In this document: in pieces, positions 34,648 through 45,275 of the stretch
Layout of the letters: every line of letters begins with the position of its first letter
Position numbering within the stretch: the stretch's first letter is position 1
The notes under the pieces: generated by a model
What the model was told of the DNA's origin: nothing
The model's input: only the letters and a program-made list of their open reading frames with translations
Databases searched by the model: none
NCBI RefSeq assembly: GCF_009727055.1
Contig: NC_052360.1
Coordinates: 67,895,343-67,959,342, forward strand
DNA length: 64,000 bases
Direction: 5' to 3'
Source of the DNA: Benincasa hispida
Taxonomy: Eukaryota; Streptophyta; Magnoliopsida; Cucurbitales; Cucurbitaceae
Position numbers and translations under genes: made by a program

Positions 34648-36852
34648 TGATCGAACAAATGTGTATGAGTAATGGAAACGAGAATAAATACGATCTAAGT
34701 GCAAGCATACATTGTTGATGAAGTAATAAATCTTGAAGTATTTCAAGAGTCGAATCCCATGAGACTATTTATGCAATTCAATCTTTATAAGAAAGAGTTT
34801 TTTGATAAACACCAAAAGGTCACCGATAAATAAGTGATTTTGAGGTTTAATAGTGATAAAAATAGTAAAAAAGAATGTTGAATAGGGATACAGTTATGAT
34901 CCAACCTTTCTGGTTCAATGCTTTAAGTGATGTGGTTGCATCATACCAAGACAGTGAAATATGCATGAATAGAAAAATACTCCTATTCGGTTTGGTGTCT
35001 AGTTCTTTTTGGAGGTCTAAGAAGCCACTACCAAATGTTCTCATGGGTATCTGAATCTTAGATTAATTCAAGCTTAAATTCTTTATCCTACGGTGTTCCT
35101 TATTCACAAGGCAACTGACCTTCATATTTCTAGACTCCTAGTCTCGTATTCCTTTGTGACGTCAATTTATATCCTAACCTTCTCATTATTAAAGCTCCAC
35201 TAGATTGCTAAATTAAGTAATCAGTTTAAATTAACAATGTTTATCCATAAACTCAACAAAGGAAATACAAAAGTCAAAGAGGTATGGGACATAAGCATTG
35301 CTCAAGTCATAAAACCCTAAGGTATTCACATAGTTGAACCCCTTAGAGAATTTAACTCATGATAAATGATAAAATAATTGTTCGGAAGCTAAATAGATGT
35401 TGTTAATTCTACTTGACCTGAAACAAACAAAATTTATAAAGCTCAAACTACAACTAAAACTAACTCATAGTTAACGCAGAAGTAAGAGGTCGATCCAGAG
35501 GGAAGGCTTGTTTAATCTTTTCTTAAGCTAAGTTCAACTATGAAAGCAATAAAAACGGGGTTTTGATAAAGCAAGAAACATACTAAAAATCAAGAGACAA
35601 AGGATAAATGTAAACAAGTATTGATCAATCTTGCTTCTAATTCAAGTTAGACGTTCAATGCAATTCCTATCATCGAATTCTACAAATTTAATTCACAATC
35701 AAATTATGCTCACAACTACTTACTTAACTCGATTAAGCTAGCCTCTACAAAGGCGGACAACTAGTAATAACCTAGTCAAGAAAGTGTTCTAAACATTGAT
35801 TAAGGTTGGATAGACCTAACCCTAATCAATCTACATGCTTCTACCTCTATTGAGTTTGATAGCGACCATATAAGATAGAAAGTACGTACATTAAGTTCTA
35901 GGATTCAATTGCGTCAATTAATTGTCAAGGTAGTAATTAATGCATCCTAGGAGTAGCCATCAAACACAAAATTATTATTGCCTCTTGTAGATCTTAGCTA
36001 GAAATTTTATCAAACACATTGAAAGCAACGCATTTAATCATGATTGTGACAAAACCAAGCATCTAGACTATACATGTTCAAGATATAGATCATTCAAAAT
36101 GCTTCAAGAACTATAAAATAGATTCAAGAATGCTCAATTCAGATTGCAAATGATAAATAAAAAGAGAAAACTCAAAAGAATTACAAGAACCCTTGAAACT
36201 AGAAACAAGATTCAATAACTACTTCATAATCTCATAGACAAATTTATGAAGAATTACAAAAATTTTGCTTACAATCCAAAAAGGAAATCAAAATCTAACC
36301 TAAATGGGAAACAAAATTATCAAAGAGACAAAATGATATAGAGAGAAATCCCAGCCTTCATGAGAATTGTGCTTCATTTTTTGCAAAAATGAAAGAAAAA
36401 GTATTTATATTCGCAGGATAACGTCGCGATGCTCGGGCTAGCGTTACAACGCTAAATCGTAAAAAGGCCAAGAAGTGTTGGGCTTGAGTTGTGATGCTGC
36501 CCTTGACGCTGGGTTATGCAATGCGCGCAGGTGCAAACAACCCCGTCAAAATCTGAAGGGTTGCAACGCTGCCTTGTTTTGCAGCAGATGAGTGCTTTTT
36601 GTCTTCAAGTGATGCTCGATGCTTCTGGGAGGGTCATGACGCTGGGTCTGATGGCATTTTGGTAATTACTCCAATTTCCTTAAATTTTGTTGATTTCTTG
36701 GTAATTTCTTTAATCTTTTTAACCCAATTTCTTGGAATGATTCCTAATTGTTCCCAGGACTGTTTAACCTACAAAATGAGCATTAAAAGAAATCAAACAA
36801 TCAATTTTGAGGGAATTAACATAGAAAATATACCTATCTTAAAGACCTATCA
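34648..36852 (-). mobile_element. Ty3-type 5' LTR
   Basis: On the minus strand it starts near TGATAGGTCTTTAAG (36,852) and ends TTCGATCA (34,648), seven bases before the PBS. TG...CA ends give about 2.2 kb. The end at 34,660-34,760 resembles 15,230, 25,430 and 62,015. The GC-rich patch at 36,420-36,650 has ACGTCGCGATGC, GCGTTACAACGCT and TTGCAACGCTGCC. The start is chosen by TG and by where similarity ends, so it is less certain than the PBS side. Confidence 0.65.
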
Positions 36853-37600
36853 ATAATGAACTTCATTAAATCAGACATCATAACTATAATATGATGTTCA
36901 AGGGGTAAAGAAAGAAATGAGAGGATTACAAGAAAATAAATTAAATAAATGCAACTCAAATATGCCTTGGGCCCATTCCTCAAATTCTTTGTCTTTCGAT
37001 AGATTGATTCCTCTCACCACACACTTCCACGGGATGAGATGACTTAGAACCTCTACGTCTTAGAGGAACTTCCATTCTTAAGTCTACTGCTTGAGAATTT
37101 GAGAAGAAGCCTAAGGGAAATGATGAAAGTGACAAAAAATAAGAGTAAATTGTGACCAATTTGTGGATGGAGAGTTTAGTGATGGCATGGGAGGCTTCCC
37201 ATCCTTTTTATAGGCCAAAGTTGGTTGAGGGTTAGCTTAAAATCTTCTATCATTTTAGGCATGGAATAACAGCTTTGATTGAGGAAATAGCAATTAGAAT
37301 TGATTGGACACAAATTTAGAAAATTAGGGCTCAATGATGCGGTCGCATCACCTAGATGCATCAAACACTATGGGCGCATCACCCAAGTCACTACGGTCTC
37401 ATTAAGGTAAATTTTTGCAAAACAACCAAAAACCTTAATAAAAGCTTTTAAAGTTAGTCTAAATCACTCTAAATCAACTATAGGCAATTCAAATAGACAA
37501 TTCAAACGTACGTATTGACTCATTTTATCTAATTTAGAGCATCCCAAGATCAAAATATCACAAAAATTATCTTTTATTATTAAAAAAGTACTAAAATAGA
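36853..37600 (-). mobile_element. Probable LTR or retroelement noncoding fragment
   Basis: Contains GATGCGGTCGCATCACCTA at 37,336, identical to 33,029-33,047, followed by GATGCATC and GGGCGCATCACCC. A TTTTTATAGGCC at about 37,205 could be a TATA box on the minus strand. No coding sequence. Its relation to the neighbouring LTR is unclear. Confidence 0.35.
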
Positions 37601-37610
37601 CGGTAAAAAC

Positions 37611-38801
37611 ATGCACTTTTTGACATCAATCAAGGATGCTCCTTCGTCATATACAAACAAATATGGAGTTCAATTTCGAGGTTTTCCTATTTCGAATAAG
37701 GAATTTGGGGTCCTACCTCCTAGGGCTAAACGAAGGCGATCCGATGCCAGACTCATTATTGAGGTGAAAGGGAAGGAAAAGGTCAATATTTATGCCCTAA
37801 CAATGACTGACATTTTAGGATCCAAGGTAGAAATTTATTCAGACAAAGAAAAATCCACTTCAAGTGACTCATCGAATCACATGCTTGATTATATTGCTCT
37901 ACATAGAAACCCTAAGGATAATGTCGAGTCATTCTCTGGTGTTCAGGAGGAAGTTAGAGTTACAGAGAGTAGGTTAGTTACTCATGAGAATCCTACTTCT
38001 ATCTTTGGTAATGTTGGGTCAAATTTGCCTAAATCTAATGTAACTGAGAAAGAAAATGTTAGTATTTATGAAATTAAATAAAAAAAAGATGTTATTGTGT
38101 TTGATGAGAATAAAAAACTATTGAGTTACATTCAATGAAGAATGATGATACTCCCCTTGCATTGTTGATGAAGATGTTGATGATGATACTCCCTTATCTG
38201 AATTACATTCAAAGAAGAATGAAAATGTTGAAGTTGAAGTTGATGTTTTTGATAAGACGTCAGAAAATATATTTGAAAAAATTCCTTTAGGCTTCTAATT
38301 GGGGCTTGAGAAGCAGTTCTGATAATGAAGACTCAAGTCATGTTCGTATCACTTGTACCTTTGTAAAAGGCAAAGGTAAACAGACAGCCAATTCCAATGT
38401 TTCTCTTGTGCCCTTAGATGAGATGTCTTTTCACGATGAAGAAGGTGCAAGCTTATGGAAGTATGTTGTTAAATGGAACATTGTTGATGAAAAGGAGTCG
38501 TTAGAGTGCACTCAAGAATGTCTTAAGCTTATGAAGCTACTTCTTGATGCGGGTCTGGAAAAAATAGTTTTGAATTTGGGGTCTTATAATCTCCAGCTTG
38601 TGCAAGAATTCATTGTGAATTTGAATTTAGATTTTGTTGACCTAGGTATCCAAATTTTCAAAAAGTACATGTTAAAAGACATGTGTTTGTTTTTTCTTCT
38701 ACCTTAATCAACCAATTCCTAAGTAGAAATGTGTAAGCAAACGTGATTGCGCAGTGCCCTTCCTTGAGGGATTTAGCGTTTGAGCTAACTGGAGGAGCCA
38801 G
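37611..38801 (+). pseudogene. Envelope-like retroelement ORF, 5' part
   Basis: Two open frames carry this relic: 37,611-38,081 (156 codons) and 38,306-38,707 (133 codons), separated by about 220 bp with stops and a frameshift. The first is acidic and serine rich with an RAKRRRSDARL basic patch. The second gives VPLDEMSFHDEEGASLWKYV, CLKLMKLLLDAGLEKIV and LVQEFIVNLNLDFVD. This resembles the 'envelope-like' or 'putative plant transposon protein' ORF annotated next to Ty3-type elements in cucurbits. Its biochemical function is unknown. After 38,707 the frame shifts and runs to ELTGGA at 38,800, where the solo LTR is inserted. The frame resumes at 40,792. No signal peptide or membrane segment is evident. 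Non-functional. Confidence 0.7.
38797..38801. repeat. Target-site duplication, left (GCCAG)
   Basis: GCCAG immediately precedes the LTR and recurs at 40,787-40,791 immediately after it. Confidence 0.9.
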
Positions 38802-40786
38802 TGGTTGGGTTGATGCCCTAAATCTCGTAGGGTTCTGCAGTTTGTAAATACTTGTATGAACAAACATTTTGTGATTTATAATATATGATATTTTATTCAC
38901 TCCAGTCTATGAAATATGAGATATTTTAGTTGAATTAACTATAAACCAATAAACTAAGATCCATGGTTATTATTGTAACTAAAGCATGTATGTGGATACA
39001 TACAAATGGATCGTGCTTAAAGTGATAACCTAAATGGTCTGTAATATATGGATAAGGAGGGATACCTTATTATGGTGACACTACGAGTGTGGCCCGCTTT
39101 GTAGTTGTTATAAATGTTGTAAAATGCTACAAATGATCTGATTCTGATCATTCATATATTAGACATGCGAGCGGGGATATTCTATACAAAGAAGTTGGTA
39201 TAAGACTGGGCCACAGAATTTTTAGTCTTGTTATATAACACCATTCATAATTGAGACTTTCATTTCACTAGGATGACCAAAGGTAACATGACCTTAATCC
39301 AGACTGAGTTGTGAACTCCTACCTATGAAAGCGATCTTTTGATTTGCATAGGTGAGAGTGGTCAAATCGCCGACTCAACAAACGTACCATTTTCGGGATT
39401 CGTCTAATTGAGGAGTTGGGAACTTAGCTACACAAGATGGAATTCACTCATTTCCAGAAGCAGGGGTAAGTAGATAAATTGTTCCCTTAAGGACTAATTC
39501 TGGGGCTTGAACAATGTGGTGCCATATCTTCTCTTGGCCCAAGAAGGGTTTAGTCATTGTAGGACTATGATCTATTGTTCATTAGAAGAATCAGTGGTAC
39601 TTAAGAAGTTAGATGTAACTACTAGAGTAAAACGATAAATTGGCCCAATTGTACTTACGAGCGATTTGTGAAGGGTCATCATATTGTTGATTGATTTATC
39701 CAATGGACACAGAAATATATCTATAGTGCGAAGATTTCAATTGTCGGTATTTAGTGGAGTGCTCGACAGTTAACGAATGGTGGATAATGTGATTGAGTTT
39801 AGTAAATTATTCACGTACCATTGGAGCTTTAAGCTACAAGTCCATAAGGTCTCCTTGGTAGCTCAATGGATTCAAGTTGAGAATAAGTTTTTGGGTTAGT
39901 TTGAAATGTTCAAATTAACAAGAGGGAATTTGATTATATATATGATATAATTCAATTAATTCAATTATATATGATATAATTGATATCATGTATTTGATAC
40001 ATTATTATTTGATTGGAGGAATTAATATAAATATGATTTATATTAAATGCCATAAAAAGAGGAAAAGAGCTATGGATTATATGTTGCATATGATGCAATA
40101 TTAAAACTATAAGTTGTAAATATAATATGATAAGTTAATTATTGTATTTATTTATAATTTGTTAATTATATGATAATTGATATTTCTTTTTCTCAATAAT
40201 CGACCTTAGTGGGTGGTTATAAGGTTTTATGTCTAAGTGAGATAAAATGAAAAATAGTTTTTCAAATCATAACACGATAAAAAGTTATCAGATTACTAAT
40301 TGAGAGACTAAACGATTGGATCGAGTTTTACTACACGATAGTATTCCAGTCTAAACGATCGAGCATCGAGTCTATACGATAGACATTATCTACTACACGA
40401 TTGTGTGATCGCATACTCGATCATTTTCCTCCTCCTCTCCAATCCTTCCCTCAATCCAAAATCAGTCAGAGCCCACAACTCTTGGATTCTCACACCGAGA
40501 ATACCAAGGTAATCTTGGGGTAGTGTTTGAATCTGTTTGAGGATCGAGTTCTACTCGTTGCTGGTGTTCGAGGGAGTTCGAGTTCTTGTTCATTGCATTC
40601 AAGTTCGATCGAGGGAAACACTTAAAGAAAAGTTCTTGATCCTTTGTATTTAATTTAAGAAGTATGTTGTAATTTATCTTTAATGCATAATAATTTCTAT
40701 ATGATTGTAAATGTTTGATTTCTTTAACAATGGAGTTTGGAACAATTGGCTTCTGCTCAAGAACCTCTATAATTAGAGTTCCTTCT
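38802..40786 (+). mobile_element. LTR-B solo LTR inside the env-like ORF
   Basis: Starts TGGTTGGGTTGATGCCC and ends GAGTTCCTTCT. The terminal CA is changed to CT. Length 1,985 bp, flanked by perfect GCCAG duplications. The 3' end TTCTGCTCAAGAACC matches the ends of the minus-strand copies at 57,506 and 63,670. The body matches 59,885-61,815 (plus) and 57,506-59,010 (minus), with words such as AACCTAAATGGTC, GTAGTTGTTA and TGAAGGGTCA. No PBS, PPT or coding sequence is attached, so it is a solo LTR produced by LTR-LTR recombination. It carries a private CGAT array at 40,312-40,422. Confidence 0.9.
40309..40424. repeat. CTAnACGAT array with 21-bp spacing
   Basis: Cores CTA(A/C/T)ACGAT(A/C/T)G start their ACGAT at 40,312, 40,335, 40,355, 40,376 and 40,397, with a variant TCGAT at 40,418. 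Spacings are 23, 20, 21, 21 and 21 bp. A further core is at 40,274. The array lies about 370 bp before the LTR 3' end, where U3 promoter sequence would be expected. I do not see it in the other LTR-B copies of the window. Confidence 0.8.
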
Positions 40787-40791
40787 GCCAG
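40787..40791. repeat. Target-site duplication, right (GCCAG)
   Basis: Partner of 38,797-38,801. Confidence 0.9.
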
Positions 40792-41190
40792 ATCTTCATG
40801 GCCTAGGAAGGAGCAACTGCCTATTGTCATGTTAAGCGTAAAATATGCTCTCCTTCACAAGATTGGAATCTCAATTTGGTGCCCCCCATCTCATAAGTTA
40901 GATTTGTCTATATCTCTTGCCACTTTGATATGTCAAATTGGAACCTGTGCTCGACTTATTTATGGGGTGTTTTTTCTTAATCAAATTAAACGTTATATTG
41001 TGTCAAAAGCCCTTCATTTACCTATTTTCTTATTTGACTCAGAAACTTGACTTATTTGCTACCACAAAACCCATTGATACTCCTCTTAGTCTCTTCTCTA
41101 TTCATCCCAAGCTCTTGCAAAGCCATCACATCTCTGAAATTGACACCACAACTTCGACTCCTCATCTTGATGGGCCTAGTCAAGCCTTAT
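40792..41190 (+). pseudogene. Envelope-like retroelement ORF, 3' part
   Basis: Directly after the right GCCAG copy the env-like coding resumes: a WPRKEQLPIVMLSVKYALL station followed by LHKIGISIWCPPSHK, then ATLICQIGTCARL. A stop at about 41,050 and a frame change lead into a weaker continuation to about 41,190 (LLQSHHISEID). The order matches the C-terminal half of the cucurbit envelope-like ORF as I remember it. The left half lies at 37,611-38,801. A minus-strand open frame across the LTR junction (40,462-40,830) is an antisense artefact. Confidence 0.7.
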
Positions 41191-41199
41191 GTTGGGTGG

Positions 41200-41455
41200 A
41201 AATGCGATCAAAATCCCACATCAGTTAATTATGGAGATGATCATGGATTTATAAGGGAGGACAACTATCTCCAATGGTATAAGGTCTTTTGAGGTTGTTC
41301 CAAAAGCAAAATCATGAGGGTTTATATTCAAGGTGGATAATATTACAACATTTTGGAGATATTCAAAGTGGATATTTGGACTCTGGTTGGGTGAAAGACT
41401 TAGTTTGTTTGATTTGTGTTATAAAGACCTCTGCCTATTATGTTGCTACTGTTTT
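41200..41455 (+). mobile_element. Retroelement noncoding fragment (TCCCACATC type)
   Basis: AAAATCCCACATCAGTTAA, GATTTATAAGGGAGGACAAC, CTATCTCCAATGGTATAAGG and CCAAAAGCAAAATCATGAGG form a run that I recall from plant LTR sequences, where 'TCCCACATCGG...TATAAGG' marks the promoter region. One copy only, so boundaries are unknown. Confidence 0.4.
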
Positions 41456-42405
41456 TGTTTAGAATTAATTTTTGACAACCCTCAAATTGGCTCTATATTT
41501 TTCCTAAGGTAGCTTGTGGTGGTTTTTATTGTTGTCACAAATGTAGCCTTAAAATTAGTCACGGACAATATTATTTCCTAAGCCTTAAAATTAGTCACGG
41601 ACAATATTATTTCCTAAAATATATTTTCTTTCCTTATCTGGAAAATTTTTATAGATTTATTTTACCTAATATTTTCCTTTTTTGAGATGTTGCTTATTAT
41701 TAAGGAGTTTGTTTCATTTCTTATCCATAGTTTTAAAAGGAGAATAATGGTGTTATTTTAGGGTTGTTGCATTTGTTTTTGGTCTAAAGGTGTTTTTGGC
41801 CAATTTGTGCAACATCGAAGTTTTTTTATCTATACTCATCGTATTCAGTTATGCGATTGCATTGATTGAAAATTGCAATACCTTGAAAATAATTTTTGCC
41901 GTAGAAGGAGCCTAAGGTATTGTTATTGAGAAGGGATTCTCGGTCTTAGGGGGAGCCTAAGACTTCATTCTAGAGAAGGAGTTATCTATCTTAGAGAAGA
42001 CCTAAGATTCGTCAGTGATGGGAGTTCACTAAGCTAACAGAAAATAACCAAGAGGAGATGAGTCTCACACACTACTAGAAGCCGAAGTGTTCAATATTAA
42101 TATTAACACACATAGGGGAGCCTAAGTTCAATAGAGAGGGAGTCTCACATCTAGAGAGAGTCTAGATGACTTGTGAGTTGGGCTCTATTCGAGTCATTGT
42201 AGTAGTTATTGAATTACAGATATGTATTATATTGTAATTTGTTGACTCTTTAATATTAGTGGATTATCTTTCCTAGGCACACTACCCCTTAGACGTAGGT
42301 GAATCTCATCGAATTGGGTTACCACTTCTGTGTGTCTTTACTTGCTTTCTTGTAGTTAGTTTTATTTATTGCTACAATGCTTGTCTATGCTTTCTGTTTA
42401 TCATC
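41456..42405 (+). mobile_element. SIRE-like copia LTR
   Basis: Begins near TGTTTAGAATTAATTTTTG and ends near TGCTTTCTGTTTA. It follows the minus-strand LTR at 19,645-20,574 throughout: TTGTCACAAATGTAGCC, AATATATTTTCTTTCCTTA, GAGCCTAAG repeats, and CGTAGGTGAATCTCATCGAA before the end. No PBS is recognisable after 42,405 and no PPT before 41,456, so it may be a solo LTR. Target duplication not identified. Confidence 0.7.
41546..41617. repeat. Perfect 36-bp tandem duplication
   Basis: 41,546-41,581 and 41,582-41,617 are identical 36-bp units beginning GCCTTAAAATTAGTCACGG. The minus-strand homologue at 20,460-20,500 has a single unit, so the duplication is private to this copy. Confidence 0.9.
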
Positions 42406-42880
42406 TCTGCTTTGAATGATGAGTCATGTTGTAGCTTTTTCAATAACAATTATTTTTTAAGCTTTTGTGAAACAATTCATAGTATACAAAATACAATTTG
42501 CAATTTAAATGGAATACAATGTTAAAATAGTTTTATAAAAAAATTGGAACAAAATAAATAATCCAGAAATAATAGAAATATTATGCCTAATTCGTGGTAG
42601 TTATATCTAAATCAATTTACTATTAGATTTATCAAATTCTTTAATTATCTTGCTTTTTTCACATTTAAAATTGGAATTTTCTTAACACCAATTCACCTTT
42701 TGTTACCATGAATTTCAATGGACAAAATAATTATTTTAGTAGCAATACAACAATATCAAACTATAAGCTTCGGTAAGCCGAGACTTGAGAAATCAAGACT
42801 TTTACACAATTGAATAAAGACTAAACAAGTACAAACTAACAAAACCAACTAAAATCCAATGTTGTATCTCAAACAACCAA
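42406..42880. other. Noncoding, likely internal to a minus-strand element
   Basis: No domain seen. It lies on the internal side of the primer-binding site at 42,881, so it may be 5' untranslated sequence of that element. Confidence 0.35.
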
Positions 42881-42899
42881 CCTGTTTTGATACCAAATT
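42881..42899 (-). other. Primer-binding site, tRNA-iMet type
   Basis: On the minus strand it reads AATTTGGTATCAAAACAGG, close to TTTGGTATCAGAGCAGG. It implies a minus-strand LTR at higher coordinates. Confidence 0.6.
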
Positions 42900-42904
42900 T
42901 TGGC

Positions 42905-43600
42905 TAAGAAAAAACACACGTGACCTTCACATCAACGATGGTAAATTTATAATTTAGGAAAGAACGTTACTTGCAAGATAAAAAGATTTGCACACTGATG
43001 TTGTGCTTGCTACACAAGCTCCGATGTTTAAGTCAGAAAGTGTATATGTGTAGTAAGTAGTGAGTTTGAACACTAGAATGGACTTACATCCTTTGGAGTC
43101 ATAATAATATATTTAGTGAAATCCTAACCCGGGGCATCCTCATTAGAGTTTTCAAATCATATTAAGTTATTTCTCGAGTCAAATGGGCTAGGACATGCAT
43201 TTGGCGTGCTCCATTTATAAAATTACGAGGTTCCACCTCAGCTGCATCTTTGGCTGAGGCTAAGGCCGAGGAGGTTGGTTTGGGCTCTTGACCCAAACCA
43301 TCCTCTTCTCACCATCTAAATAGGTTATAGTACACTCCATTCACCAAATAGAGAGGGTCGACCTTGGTCTTGTCCTTGGTTGAGACTAAGGCTGAAGATG
43401 CTTGTTTGGGCTTTTGATCCAAACTATCTTCTTCTCAAGGCCCAAATAAGTCGTAGTACGCTCCATTCATTAAACGGAGTAGGTTGGCCATGGCCGAGGC
43501 AGAGACCGACGAGGCTACTTTGGCTCAAAGTCAAATCGGTCATTTTCCTTAAGTCCATCTCATCCTCTTGATCTAGTTACTTGTATGTTTACCATCGTTT
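42905..43600 (-). mobile_element. Minus-strand LTR with internal tandem array
   Basis: The LTR is inferred from the PBS at its low-coordinate side. On the minus strand it ends near GTGTTTTTTCTTAGCCA. ACACAAGCTCCGATGTTTAA at 43,011 is a phrase I recall from plant LTRs. The other end cannot be fixed. No coding sequence. Confidence 0.45.
43208..43520. repeat. About 127-bp tandem array, 2.5 units
   Basis: GCTCCATTTATAAAATTACG (43,208), ACTCCATTCACCAAATAGAG (43,335) and GCTCCATTCATTAAACGGAG (43,462) start successive units. Each carries a GGCTGAGG/GGCCGAGG patch and TTTGGGCTCTTGACCCAAAC or its variant, itself an inverted repeat (TTTGGG..CCCAAA). Units are about 85% alike by eye. An open frame at 43,380-43,571 is composition-driven. 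Confidence 0.8.
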
Positions 43601-44880
43601 TCTTGACCCGTAACTTCCTCTTTTGCGGTATTTCGCTTCTATCATTTAGTCCAAAAAGCATCCATAACACAATCCAACCCAACACAATCCTCTAAATCAA
43701 GGTTTTAAAAACCCTAAAGGTTCTAATTCTAGGTTCCAAAAGTTCTTCGGTTTTTTATTGATGCCCAAAATATCCCTAAGCACATATAGACTAATAAATA
43801 GTGAATTGAAAAAATTGAACCTCTAATTTTAATATCAACAATGTCAAACAAATCTTGACTTAATAAATCGAAACATAAGAAATGTAGGTAAAAGGGTGGA
43901 AACAAAACAAGGATCAAAGGAGGGTGGGTGACGCAAGAGCCCACTTGAATGATGATTGGATTGGATGGAACATGTATTTAAGCTATAAAATTCCCTTCTC
44001 GAATAGGTTAGCAGTCCGATGATTGGATTGGATTTGATGCCCTCGTGATGATCCAAATATGGGAGAATTTTTTTTTCTTTTTTTCTTTTAATTATTATTA
44101 TTGTTTTGTTCTTTTAATTTTCATCTCGATTGATTTGAGTTTGGGTTTGGCTTGGTGGAGTGAGAGAGATGTGTAAAGATTCTGAGTTTTTTTTTTTTTT
44201 TTAAATCTCTTCAATCAAGGTTTGAATCTTTTAACTATAAGAATCAATTCAGTTTCGGAGCTAACCATTTAAAACTTTCGAGTTTTTTTTTTGTTTATTG
44301 AGAAAATTGATATATAGATTCTCTATTTGCATGATGGGTGTTCTTATCGATTCTTATTATTATATCATCAATTTTACTTATTTATTTATTTTTGTATATA
44401 TTGGTTAAAAAATGTAATTAAATTAAACAAAGTATAGCTCAACTAACATATACTTAAAAATGAGAAAATAATTCAAATTTTGAATCCATCTTCACATATT
44501 TATCTCATAATAAAGAAAAGGTAAGAAATCATCTTGATAATCAATTATAACCTTCAACTTTCAATTACATCAATTTAAACCTCAATCTTAATAAAATCAT
44601 ACAAATTTTAGTCAAAAGCTTTTAATCTCATCAATTTAAACCTCATAAACTTGGAAAAGAGTATCGGTTAAATTTTCATTTTATTTTCTATTAGAAAGGT
44701 TCTCCACACATTCTCAAAGTCATGTGTTACTTATTTACTATTTTATTAAAAGAATAAAATTGTTGATAAAATTATAGTAGACTTGCTGGTGTTTTCTAAT
44801 TACAGAGGAGTTTTTTCTTTTTTCCTTTTTTCTTTTCATTTCTTATCTTGTACGATTAAGAGAATTTCTGTTTGCAAAGG
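43600..44880. other. Noncoding
   Basis: No gene. GATGATTGGATTGGAT occurs twice (about 43,947 and 44,017), and poly-T runs lie at 44,070, 44,190 and 44,285. Two overlapping minus-strand open frames at 43,729-44,056 have no known domain. Confidence 0.5.
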
Positions 44881-45275
44881 TGAGGTGGATGACATGTTGA
44901 ATCTTCTTCATGATTTTTTGGATAATCCTGATCAGGGTGGCAACTCTAGTGCATAGAATGAGAGTGTGAATGATGGTTGATGACTTCTTGCCTGCTTTTT
45001 TGTTCTTTTCATTTCATAGCATTTTTTTTAGCATATCAATAGGGGGAGAAGTAGAATGTATATCGGGTGTGGTGGCTGCTGGTGGTTGTTTTTTCTTCTT
45101 GACTTTGTTGGTGTGTTGTGGTGGTTACTGTTATTGTTTTTTTTGGTGCTGTTGTGAATTGTCTCTCAGACCGTTATGTACTCTTTCAATGATATTGTGC
45201 TACTGTGTTTTTTACTATATCTTGATCAATTTTGTGTTTGCCACTATGTAAAAAATATTACCAAAGGGGGGAATT
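44880..45275 (+). mobile_element. 3' internal end and PPT of a SIRE-like element
   Basis: ACCAAAGGGGGGAAT at 45,260-45,274 is a good polypurine tract placed directly before an LTR start at 45,276. Upstream, 44,880-45,260 is T- and G-rich with an open frame (44,970-45,251) of Cys/Phe/Val-rich composition and no domain. It probably represents the 3' noncoding stretch of the element. The pol genes are missing. Confidence 0.6.

Noticed and set aside
36420..36660. Promoter CpG island of a host gene
   Set aside because: Equivalent patches occur in three other LTR fragments, so it is retroelement U3 sequence.
37611..38707. Intact host gene with an intron at 38,081-38,306
   Set aside because: The gap has stops and a frame change but no convincing GT..AG pair, the ORF resembles a retroelement protein, and the continuation is interrupted by an LTR.
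40462..41050. 122-codon minus frame and overlapping plus frames as separate genes
   Set aside because: The minus frame runs antisense across the LTR-B 3' end and the env-like relic. The plus frames are parts of the env-like relic.
44970..45251. 93-codon Cys-rich frame as a small secreted protein
   Set aside because: It lies immediately before a polypurine tract and LTR and has T/G-rich composition. The cysteines show no spaced pattern typical of a peptide family.
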